DNA from: Anaerolineae bacterium
GTDB lineage: Bacteria; Chloroflexota; Anaerolineae; 4572-78; J111
Length of the DNA: 5,991 bases
Reading direction: 5' to 3'
Assembly: GCA_020433785.1 (NCBI GenBank)
Contig: JAGRCC010000599.1
Span: 1-5,991, forward strand
Each line of letters opens with the position of its first letter. Position 1 is the stretch's first letter. Below are positions 1 to 5,578 of this stretch, piece by piece. The notes beneath the pieces were generated by a model. That model did not search any database. It was not told the DNA's origin and was given only the letters and a program-made list of their open reading frames with translations. The position numbers were made by a program, and so were the translations under genes.

Positions 1-1044
1 TCGCCGCACGGTTTCGGCCACGCGGCTCGAGCTTCCGCCGTGATGACGGCCTTGCAGCGCCAGTGTGACCAATTTCATTTTGAGATTTTTACCAAAATGC
101 CCCCCTGGTTCTACGCCGATTCGGGGGTTGCGAATTTTGCATATCACGAGCTATTAACCGACATCGGTATGGTTCAGAAAAATGCGTTGGTCGAAGATGT
201 TCACCAAACCGTCGAGGCCCTGGACAACCTGCTGCCCTTCGCCCCGCAGTTGATCGACCGGCTGGCCGGCCAACTCGTCGAGACGGGCTGCCGGCTGGTG
301 GTCTGCGATATCGCGCCGCTGGGCATTGCCGTGGCTAAAGCGGCGGGTATTCCATCGGTGCTGATCGAGAACTTTACCTGGGATTGGATTTATGAGGTCT
401 ACATTGAACAAGCGCCGGAAATTGCCGCTCACGCTGCTTATCTGAAAACGTTATTCGACAGCGCCGATTATCACCTCCAAACCGAACCGATCTGCCGCCG
501 GCAGCCGGTTGATTTGACGGTCGGGCCGATTAGCCGGGTAACGCGAGCCCCCATCGGCCAGGTGCGAGCGCAGTTGGGTGTACCCGAGACGGCTAAGATG
601 GTGGTGCTAAGTATGGGCGGAACGTTTTGGGATTATTCATTTCTGGAGAAAATCGATCCCCAAGAAGCCATTTACTTTGTAGTCGCCGGCAGCCAGCCGC
701 TCGAACAGCAGGAGCGGTTGATCTCACTGCCGTTGGGAACCTACCACCCTGACCTGGTTAACGCGGCCGATGCGGTGATCGGCAAAGTGGGCTACAGCAC
801 GCTGGCCGAGATTTACCAGGCCGGCGTGTCGTTCGGCTACATCGCCCGATCCACGTTTCGAGAGTCGCCGTTTTTGGTGGACTTTGTCGAGGCTAATATG
901 CCGTGCGTTCAGTTCGACGAGTCTCAACTGTTAAACGGCAGTTGGGTCTCGCAGTTGCCGCACCTACTGGCCTTACCCCGAACTGAGCGCCAGTCGGCTA
1001 ACAGCGCCGATGAAGTAGCCCGATTTATTGGTAGCTTGTTGTAA
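1..1044 (+). CDS. Glycosyltransferase-like protein (arabinokinase N-terminus / MurG-like fold), 5' partial
   Basis: The reading frame is open to the left edge. A GTG at 40 could be read as a start, but codons 1-13 encode SPHGFGHAARASA. HGFGHAAR is the conserved N-terminal nucleotide-sugar-binding loop of this family, so the true start lies a few codons outside the window and 347 residues are visible. Other family marks, numbered in the visible frame, are VVCDIAPLGIAVAKAAGIPS (about 100-119), ENFTWDWIYE (123-132), the inter-domain strand VVLSMGGTFWD (about 201-211), and GKVGYSTLAEIYQAG (about 261-275), the usual C-terminal donor-site region. Proteins of this kind are two-domain GT-B-like folds related to the N-terminal part of plant L-arabinokinase and to UDP-sugar transferases. 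The substrate cannot be read from sequence. No signal peptide or membrane segment is visible, so it is probably cytosolic. It ends in TAA at 1042-1044, 14 bp before palindromic element copy 1, and converges with the kinase gene. Family-level call is good; exact reaction unknown. Confidence 0.8.
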   Translation, partial: SPHGFGHAARASAVMTALQRQCDQFHFEIFTKMPPWFYADSGVANFAYHELLTDIGMVQKNALVEDVHQTVEALDNLLPFAPQLIDRLAGQLVETGCRLVVCDIAPLGIAVAKAAGIPSVLIENFTWDWIYEVYIEQAPEIAAHAAYLKTLFDSADYHLQTEPICRRQPVDLTVGPISRVTRAPIGQVRAQLGVPETAKMVVLSMGGTFWDYSFLEKIDPQEAIYFVVAGSQPLEQQERLISLPLGTYHPDLVNAADAVIGKVGYSTLAEIYQAGVSFGYIARSTFRESPFLVDFVEANMPCVQFDESQLLNGSWVSQLPHLLALPRTERQSANSADEVARFIGSLL

Positions 1045-1057
1045 CAACCTGATCTCT

Positions 1058-1191
1058 ATAGGACTTACGCAGTTGGGTGTAACGAATAAGGTGACAGTCA
1101 CTTTTTGCCGAAAATGAGTGTCCGTTTGGCCCAAACAGGTCGATTTATCACGCCCAAGTGACTGTCACCTTTTGAACTGTGTAACTCCTAT
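1058..1191. repeat. MITE-like nested palindromic element, copy 1
   Basis: The outer arms are 17 bp: ATAGGACTTACGCAGTT at 1058-1074 and AACTGTGTAACTCCTAT at 1175-1191, complementary at 15 of 17 positions. Inside them is a perfect 16-bp inverted repeat, AAGGTGACAGTCACTT at 1088-1103 and AAGTGACTGTCACCTT at 1156-1171. Near the centre is a small palindrome, GTTTGGCCCAAAC at 1124-1136. The inner arm is itself a near-palindrome (GTGAC-A-GTCAC). There is no coding capacity. The element fills the gap between two converging genes, so its transcript would fold from either strand and could act as a bidirectional terminator. Two related elements lie at 3281-3350 and 5376-5513. No convincing target-site duplication was found. 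It is probably a non-autonomous element moved in trans, but no transposase is present in the window. Confidence 0.8.
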
Positions 1192-1194
1192 CTA

Positions 1195-1215
1195 ATTACC
1201 AATGACCAATTACTT
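1195..1215. repeat. Degenerate heptanucleotide tandem repeat after the kinase stop
   Basis: Three 7-base units lie end to end: ATTACCA, ATGACCA, ATTACTT. Read in the direction of the kinase gene they follow the TAA stop as GTAATTG, GTCATTG, GTAATTA. The phase and position relative to a stop codon resemble the GTAGGGA-type array after the ABC gene at 5216. Short tandem heptamers are known from cyanobacterial genomes as STRR sequences. Only three imperfect units are present, so chance is possible. Confidence 0.45.
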
Positions 1216-3067
1216 ACTTATCCTGCGCACACCGAAAACCAATCCAAATCTTACTGGCCGAGCGCTCTTCAACAAAGCGGCGGCTGGTGGTGTAAAAACC
1301 CGGGTCGGTGCTGCCGAACGTGCCGCCCCGGTAGATGCGTCGATTGCCACTGCCGGAGCTAAACGGATTTTCAACAGGTGAGTTTTGGTAGAAGGCTTCA
1401 TCATAAATGTCCAGCACCCACTCACCCGCGTTACCGGCCATTTGATAAACCCCAAATGGGCTGACGCCTTGGGGGAAGCTATCGACCGGCTGTAAGTCAT
1501 CAGCCGCTGCGGCCGACAACGCCGGCACAAACTCGTTGCCCCACGGGTAAATCCGGTTGTCCGCGCCGCTGGCGGCGAATTCCCACTCGGCCTCTGTCGG
1601 CAAGCGCTTTCCGACCCACTGGCAATAAGTAATAGCCTGATCCCAACTGACCCCCACCACGGGATAATTGTCAAAGGCCGGATTATCTCGATAGCCCTCG
1701 ACAGTGGCGGAGTTAACCTTACTAGCCGGGGTGCAGTTCTCCGCTGTCACACAAGCCCGATAGTCGGCATTGGTTACTTCAAACCGGTCGATATAAAACC
1801 CATCGACCCGCACATCGTGTTCCGGCTGTTCGGTCGGTTCACCGAACTTTGACCCCATCAGGAAATGCCCGGCCGGAATTTCGATCATCCCTGCCCGTTC
1901 TGCCGATGGGTTATTGACGTCACTCTCCACCACCGTTCCAGTGGAAGTCGAATCTGACGGGTTACCGGAATCGGCTCTGGTTGTCGTTGGATTGGCCGCT
2001 ATTGGCCCTGTCTCGTTGCCTTGCTGGTTGAGTTGCGCCGCTGCGTTTTCAGCCTGGGCGTTTTCGACGCCGGTGCCTTTGGGACCAACCAGTAAAGTCA
2101 ATACAATAGCTAAGGTGATAAAGAAGACGACGCTGCCGGCGCCGGCGGCCAGAATTAGCCACTGGCTGAACTTAGCCGCCGGCTGGACCGTTGATTGAGC
2201 CGGCGGCGGTAGCGGGGTTAGGCTAGGCTGGCTGCCATTTAGCGTGGCTTGGATGTGTTGAATAGCTTGATGGAACTCGGCGGCGCTGCGGAATCGATCT
2301 TTGGGATTTTTAGCCAGGGCCTTCAGTATCAGTTGTTCGACTTCATCCGGAAGCTCAGGGTTAAATTGACGGGGTGGCGGCAGCGGTTCTTTTATTTGCT
2401 GACTGATGATGGCGTAGGGCGTATCGCCGGAATAGGGTTTACTGCCGGTCACCATCTGGTACAGCACCACACCCAGGCTGTAAATATCAGACTGGACATT
2501 GAGTGGTTCGCCCCGAAACGCTTCGGGGGCCATATAAGCCGGCGTGCCGATTAAGGTCCCTTTGGCCGTCAGGTTGGTTTCATCGGCCAGGTGCACCAGG
2601 CCAAAATCGGTCAGGACCATCTGATCGGGATCATTGTAGCGGAGCATAATATTGGCCGGTTTAATATCGCGGTGAATCACCCCTTTTTGATGGGCATAGT
2701 TCAACGCATCGACCAACTGGGCAGCAATGTGCAGCGCCTGGGCCACCGGCAGCGCCTTTTTGCGAGCCAGATAATCGGCCAGCGTTGCGCCCTGAATGTA
2801 CTCCATCACCAGATAGTAAATGTCTGCCTCAACGTCAAAATCGATCACCTGCAAAATATGCCGGTGCTGGAGCTGGCCGACGCTCTTAGCCTCCCGTTGA
2901 AAGCGCGTCACCATATCGGTCGATTGAATCAGGTGGCGATGCATCACTTTGATAGCCACATATCGCTCCAGGCCGGATTGATAGGCTTTGTAGACCTCCG
3001 CCATGCCGCCCTGGCCCAGGCGTTCCGTTAAAACGTATTTTCCTAATTTATGATTGACTAAGCTCAT
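1214..3067 (-). CDS. Membrane-anchored Ser/Thr protein kinase with extracytoplasmic FGE-sulfatase-like domain
   Basis: This is a 617-residue PknB-type Hanks kinase. Visible motifs are the glycine loop GQGGMAEV (18-25), VAIK with catalytic K40, helix-C E59, the HRDIKPAN catalytic loop (132-139, D134), DFG (154-156) and GTPAYMAPE (174-182). Threonines T167, T171 and T175 in the activation segment are likely autophosphorylation sites. A proline-rich linker (about 279-298) leads to one transmembrane helix (about 303-327), then a Ser/Thr/Asn-rich spacer (about 330-392). Residues 394-616 form a formylglycine-generating-enzyme/sulfatase-modifying-factor domain: MIEIPAGHFLMGS, FEVTN, GVSWDQA, CQWVGKRLPTEAEWEFAA, GNAGEWV, RGGTF and GFRC. 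Topology implies a cytosolic kinase and an outside sensor or ligand-binding module. The paired active-site cysteines of true FGE, expected just after RGG(S/T)F, are absent, so formylglycine formation is unlikely. C482 and C613 may form the family's structural disulfide. ATG at 3065-3067 follows GAGGAG with a short 3-nt gap. The kinase targets are unknown. Confidence 0.93.
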   Translation of the reverse strand: MSLVNHKLGKYVLTERLGQGGMAEVYKAYQSGLERYVAIKVMHRHLIQSTDMVTRFQREAKSVGQLQHRHILQVIDFDVEADIYYLVMEYIQGATLADYLARKKALPVAQALHIAAQLVDALNYAHQKGVIHRDIKPANIMLRYNDPDQMVLTDFGLVHLADETNLTAKGTLIGTPAYMAPEAFRGEPLNVQSDIYSLGVVLYQMVTGSKPYSGDTPYAIISQQIKEPLPPPRQFNPELPDEVEQLILKALAKNPKDRFRSAAEFHQAIQHIQATLNGSQPSLTPLPPPAQSTVQPAAKFSQWLILAAGAGSVVFFITLAIVLTLLVGPKGTGVENAQAENAAAQLNQQGNETGPIAANPTTTRADSGNPSDSTSTGTVVESDVNNPSAERAGMIEIPAGHFLMGSKFGEPTEQPEHDVRVDGFYIDRFEVTNADYRACVTAENCTPASKVNSATVEGYRDNPAFDNYPVVGVSWDQAITYCQWVGKRLPTEAEWEFAASGADNRIYPWGNEFVPALSAAAADDLQPVDSFPQGVSPFGVYQMAGNAGEWVLDIYDEAFYQNSPVENPFSSGSGNRRIYRGGTFGSTDPGFYTTSRRFVEERSASKIWIGFRCAQDK

Positions 3068-3280
3068 CGACTCCTCGCTTTGTGTTATCCGGCCATATTT
3101 CTAAATGACGAGAACAAATTCATATGTGTCACAGTAGCGCCAAACACGTCATTGAGTCATAGCAATGCGTCGTTAGCCGCCCTCGTGAAAATGCTTTCGC
3201 GTTCTGCGGTTTATGGTTAGTTCAAAATTAGCAGATGCCTGCGAAAAAAGTGCGAAATCGCCCCCTTAATTTTACAGTTT

Positions 3281-3350
3281 AGGACTTAAACCTGGTGACA
3301 GTCACTTAGCGTACTCAAGTGACTGTCACCTTTGAAACTACGTAAGTCCT
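3281..3350. repeat. MITE-like nested palindromic element, copy 2 (short form)
   Basis: The outer arms AGGACTTA (3281-3288) and TAAGTCCT (3343-3350) are perfectly complementary over 8 bp. The inner arms GGTGACAGTCACTT (3294-3307) and AAGTGACTGTCACC (3317-3330) pair perfectly over 14 bp around a 9-nt loop. The inner arms are the same sequence as in copy 1, and the right flank (CAAGTGACTGTCACC, a T run, GAA, then ACTnnGTAA) aligns with copy 1. This copy lacks most of the left spacer and the central segment, so it reads as an internally deleted relative. The hairpin has only a TTT tail on the plus strand. It could still stop or dampen transcription entering from the left, ahead of the exporter promoter, which starts 5 bp further on. 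Confidence 0.82.
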
Positions 3351-3355
3351 GAGTA

Positions 3356-3384
3356 TTGACATCCGGTTTAATTTACTGTAGGAT
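3356..3384 (+). promoter_or_regulatory. Predicted sigma70-type promoter for the ABC exporter
   Basis: A perfect -35 box TTGACA (3356-3361) is followed, after a 17-nt spacer, by TAGGAT (3379-3384), which matches 4 of 6 bases of the -10 consensus. The start of transcription would be near 3391, giving a leader of about 50 nt before the ATG at 3441. The -35 box lies 5 bp beyond the end of palindromic element copy 2. This is a sequence-match prediction without experimental support. Confidence 0.6.
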
Positions 3385-3397
3385 TAGACCATGTTTA

Positions 3398-3409
3398 GAA
3401 CGTACGTTC
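3398..3409. promoter_or_regulatory. Perfect 12-bp palindrome, candidate operator (LexA-box-like)
   Basis: GAACGTACGTTC is a perfect palindrome lying about 8 to 19 nt after the predicted transcription start, a usual place for a repressor to block initiation. It fits the GAAC-N4-GTTC core of Gram-positive-type LexA (SOS) boxes. Read on the minus strand with one flanking base each side, CGAACGTACGTTCT matches 13 of 14 positions of the Bacillus-type consensus CGAACRNRYGTTYC. A TetR- or MarR-family drug-responsive repressor could also bind such a site. No regulator gene is in the window. Confidence 0.45.
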
Positions 3410-3440
3410 GACTAAAAAAGTCATTTGGAAACGAGGATGT

Positions 3441-5213
3441 ATGGCCACTTCTCTAACGTCATTAAAACGGGAATTCAGCGTTTCTGAAGCCTATGTTTAC
3501 AATCAATCCAGCCCGCTGCGCTGGGTTTTTTCTCATTTATGGCGCTACAAAGGGTTCCTCCTCTTTTACTTGGTCATGGTTGTTATAATGAACGCCCTTT
3601 TTTCTTCTATTCCCCGGTTGACCGGCCAGGCGTTCGATATCGTCTTGGCGCAGACGGATACCGGTCGTTTATTCACCATTGCCCTGACTATTTTGACCAT
3701 TGTCGTGGTTCGTGGCGCGATCGACCTTTCCAGCGCTCTATCCGTTGAAACCTTGGGCCAGCGCCTCGAACGAGACGCGCGCGACGAGCTGTACGTCAGT
3801 CTCCTCGGCAAAAGTCAGACCTTTCACAACCGGCAGCGCGTGGGCGACGTGATGGCCCGCGCTACCAACGACATTCGCCAACTTAACCCGATGATCAACC
3901 CCGGTTTTTCGCTGATGACGGATGCGTCACTCAGTTTGCTGATGCCGATGATCTTTATCGCCTCTATTAAGCTGGAACTATTGCTGTCGCCGCTCATTTT
4001 TGTGGTACTGCTGGCGATAACACTGCGTCATTATAATCGTCAGCTTCGGCCGGTGGTCGGCCGTGTGCGCGGGCAATTTGGCGAGATGAACGCCGGCTTG
4101 GCCGAAGCCATCTCCGGCATCGAGGTCGTTAAATCGACCGCTCAGGAAGCGCAGGAGCAGCGCAAGTTTAGAACCAACGCGCGCGGTTATCGCGACGCTT
4201 TTGTGCAGCAGGGACAAGTCGAAGCCCGCTATTTGCCGCCGCTGATTCTGGGGATTGCCTTAGCGGGGGCGTTTAGTCACGGTTTGTGGCTGGTTATCCA
4301 CAATCAAATAACGATTGGCGACTTAGTGGCGTATATGGGCTTGATGGGCATTTTACGTTTTCCGGCTTTCATCTCGATCTTCACCTTTTCGCTGATTCAA
4401 CTGGGCTTGGCTGGCGCGGGCCGTATTTTGGAGTTGATGCAGGAAGAAACCGAACTCGATGAGAACAAAACCGGCTATCAGGCCCAAATGCAGGGCCATT
4501 TGCAGTTTGAAAACGTCACCTTTTATCTGGGCGACAAACCGGTACTGACCAACGTCTCCTTCGAAGCGCGGCCCGGCCAAACCGTGGCGATTGTTGGCCA
4601 AACCGGCTCCGGTAAAAGCACGCTGACCAAATTGGTTAACCGTATTTATGATGTGCGTGACGGCCGCATCCTAATCGACGGCGTCGATGTCCGCGACTGG
4701 AATTTGGCTTCGCTGCGCTCTCAAATTTCGACCATCGAGCAAGACATCTTCCTTTTTTCGCGCACCATTGCCGAAAACATTGCTTTTGGGCTGGGCCAGC
4801 AGGTCGATCAGGCCGCCATCGAGCAAGCCGCCCGCGCTGCCCAGGCTCACGACTTTATCACCGGCTTTAAAGACGGCTATCAGACCATTATCGGCGAACG
4901 AGGCGTAACCTTGTCCGGCGGCCAGCGCCAGCGACTGGCAATTGCCCGAGCCCTGCTAACTGCGCCGCGTTTGCTGATGATTGACGACTCCACCAGCGCC
5001 ATCGACAGCGCCACCGAAGACAAAATCCAACGCGCCATCAATCGCGTGCTGGAAGGCCGCACCACGCTGCTCATCACCCACCGGCTGTCGCAAATTCGCC
5101 GTGCCGGAAAAATCTTAGTGCTCAAGCAAGGCCAAATCGTCGATCAAGGCACCCACGACGAATTAATGGCCCGCTGCGACCTGTACCAACGCATTTTCGC
5201 ACGATATGAATAG
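3441..5213 (+). CDS. ABC exporter half-transporter (TMD-NBD), probable degenerate-site subunit of a heterodimer
   Basis: At 590 residues this is the normal length for an ABC exporter half. The N-terminal membrane domain (about 30-325) has hydrophobic segments near 35-58, 73-95, 150-170, 175-195, 263-287 and 293-320. The nucleotide-binding domain shows a probable A-loop Y362, Walker A GQTGSGKS (386-393, K392), Q-loop Q434 (IEQD), signature LSGGQ (491-495), Walker B LLMID (D515) and switch H547 (ITHRLS). The residue after Walker B is D516 rather than the catalytic Glu; in heterodimeric exporters such as TM287/288 this marks the subunit that supplies the degenerate ATP site. The second half-transporter follows at 5579. 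Together they likely form one inner-membrane exporter for drugs, lipids or peptides; the substrate cannot be inferred. The start is the ATG with GAGG at 3433-3436; an ATG at 3437 gives only a very short frame. A promoter and operator-like palindrome lie just upstream. Confidence 0.93.
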   Translation: MATSLTSLKREFSVSEAYVYNQSSPLRWVFSHLWRYKGFLLFYLVMVVIMNALFSSIPRLTGQAFDIVLAQTDTGRLFTIALTILTIVVVRGAIDLSSALSVETLGQRLERDARDELYVSLLGKSQTFHNRQRVGDVMARATNDIRQLNPMINPGFSLMTDASLSLLMPMIFIASIKLELLLSPLIFVVLLAITLRHYNRQLRPVVGRVRGQFGEMNAGLAEAISGIEVVKSTAQEAQEQRKFRTNARGYRDAFVQQGQVEARYLPPLILGIALAGAFSHGLWLVIHNQITIGDLVAYMGLMGILRFPAFISIFTFSLIQLGLAGAGRILELMQEETELDENKTGYQAQMQGHLQFENVTFYLGDKPVLTNVSFEARPGQTVAIVGQTGSGKSTLTKLVNRIYDVRDGRILIDGVDVRDWNLASLRSQISTIEQDIFLFSRTIAENIAFGLGQQVDQAAIEQAARAAQAHDFITGFKDGYQTIIGERGVTLSGGQRQRLAIARALLTAPRLLMIDDSTSAIDSATEDKIQRAINRVLEGRTTLLITHRLSQIRRAGKILVLKQGQIVDQGTHDELMARCDLYQRIFARYE

Positions 5214-5215
5214 AA

Positions 5216-5243
5216 GTAGGGAGTAGGGAGTAAGGAGATAGGA
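5216..5243 (+). repeat. Heptanucleotide tandem repeat after the ABC stop codon
   Basis: Four contiguous 7-base units lie here: GTAGGGA, GTAGGGA, GTAAGGA, GATAGGA. They begin 3 bases after the TAG stop at 5211-5213. The last two units are diverged. The same heptamer occurs on the opposite strand at 5531-5558, so the two arrays form a loose large inverted repeat around everything in between. Repeats of this type resemble the STRR heptamers of cyanobacterial intergenic DNA. Confidence 0.8.
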
Positions 5244-5288
5244 TCGTTAATGAAATACCTTTGCATTTAAGGAAACGAAGAGATTAGA

Positions 5289-5339
5289 AGATTGGGAGAT
5301 AAGGAGACTAAATAGCACAAATTCCTTATCTCCCAATCT
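5289..5339. repeat. 17-bp perfect inverted repeat with 17-nt loop
   Basis: AGATTGGGAGATAAGGA (5289-5305) is exactly complementary to TCCTTATCTCCCAATCT (5323-5339). The transcript would form a strong stem 75 nt after the ABC stop. No T tract follows, so it is not a classic rho-independent terminator; it may instead protect the mRNA 3' end or reduce readthrough. The arm shares GGGAG and TAAGGAGA with heptamer array 1, which suggests that it arose from the same repeat stock. Confidence 0.8.
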
Positions 5340-5375
5340 CTCATCTCAACCTAAATGCCGAAGTTATTCATGTAT

Positions 5376-5513
5376 GAGTTACGCAGTTGGCATGTCATTT
5401 CGTAGCCGAAGGCGGAGAAATCCCTAAAACCTTTGGTTGCAAACATAAGCTGTAGGAATTTCTCGCTCATTCTTCGCTCGAAATGACCTAGTCCGATGTC
5501 AACTGCGTAACTC
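5376..5513. repeat. MITE-like nested palindromic element, copy 3 (different interior)
   Basis: The outer arms GAGTTACGCAGTTG (5376-5389) and CAACTGCGTAACTC (5500-5513) pair perfectly over 14 bp, and over 17 of 18 bp if extended inward. They match the arm sequence of copy 1 (TTACGCAGTTGG is shared). The interior is unrelated to copies 1 and 2. It is a second imperfect palindrome with TCATTTCG (5395-5402) against CGAAATGA (5479-5486), and CGGAGAAATCCCTA (5413-5426) against TAGGAATTTCTCG (5453-5465). Palindromes of the type TCATTTCG...GAGAAAT are, from general familiarity, common interspersed repeats in several bacterial phyla. There is no coding capacity. Confidence 0.8.
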
Positions 5514-5530
5514 CTATCATAAACAAGCTT

Positions 5531-5558
5531 TACTCCCTACTTCTTACTCCCTACTCCC
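5531..5558 (-). repeat. Heptanucleotide tandem repeat, opposite strand to the first array
   Basis: Four contiguous 7-base units lie here: TACTCCC, TACTTCT, TACTCCC, TACTCCC. Their reverse complement is GGGAGTA, GGGAGTA, AGAAGTA, GGGAGTA, the same heptamer family as at 5216-5243. The array ends 8 bp before the ribosome-binding site of the second ABC gene. Confidence 0.78.
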
Positions 5559-5566
5559 AAACTATC

Positions 5567-5572
5567 AAGGAG
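5567..5572 (+). promoter_or_regulatory. Strong ribosome-binding site fixing the start of the second ABC gene
   Basis: AAGGAG is separated by 6 nt (ATATTA) from the ATG at 5579-5581. This ideal spacing favours 5579 over the in-frame ATG at 5591. Confidence 0.85.
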
Positions 5573-5578
5573 ATATTA

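Larger units (their letters stand above)
3068..3440. other. Divergent intergenic region between kinase and ABC exporter
   Basis: This 373-bp stretch has no credible coding frame. From left to right it holds the kinase ribosome-binding site (GAGGAG on the minus strand at 3071-3076), about 200 bp of mixed sequence in which I see no convincing minus-strand promoter, palindromic element copy 2 (3281-3350), a plus-strand promoter (3356-3384), a 12-bp palindrome (3398-3409), and a weak ribosome-binding site (GAGG at 3433-3436) 4 nt before the ABC start. The kinase promoter must be in the left part, but its boxes are too degenerate to call. Confidence 0.7.
5214..5578. other. Repeat-filled gap between the two ABC half-transporter genes
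   Basis: These 365 bp hold no credible gene. They contain heptamer array 1 (5216-5243), a 17-bp perfect inverted repeat (5289-5339), palindromic element copy 3 (5376-5513), heptamer array 2 on the opposite strand (5531-5558), and the ribosome-binding site of the next gene (5567-5572). I found no convincing internal promoter. Partner genes of heterodimeric exporters are usually only a few bases apart or overlapping, so this insertion-rich gap is unusual. Confidence 0.75.

Noticed and set aside
40..42. GTG as the start of the glycosyltransferase gene
   Set aside because: The frame continues upstream with the conserved HGFGHAAR motif, and there is no ribosome-binding site before 40.
1210..1674. 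Minus-strand open frame of 154 codons
   Set aside because: It overlaps the FGE-like part of the kinase in another frame and its product has no recognisable motifs.
1214..1884. FGE-like C-terminus as a diversity-generating retroelement target
   Set aside because: Such targets often use this fold, but no template repeat or reverse transcriptase is present and no repeat of the 3' end of the gene was seen in the window.
2591..3031. Plus-strand open frame of 146 codons
   Set aside because: It is antisense to the kinase catalytic domain, whose motifs are clear; the translated sequence is a His/Gln-rich shadow.
3437..3439. Alternative ATG 4 bp before the ABC start
   Set aside because: This frame hits a stop after about 16 codons and does not encode the transporter.
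3584..3589. TATAAT inside the first ABC gene
   Set aside because: There is no suitable -35 box at proper spacing, and it lies in coding sequence for a transmembrane segment.
5289..5339. Classic rho-independent terminator after the first ABC gene
   Set aside because: The stem is strong but is followed by CTCATCTCAACC rather than a T tract, and the loop is long.
5216..5558. CRISPR array from the repeated units
   Set aside because: The units are 7 bases and contiguous, with no regular spacers and no cas genes.
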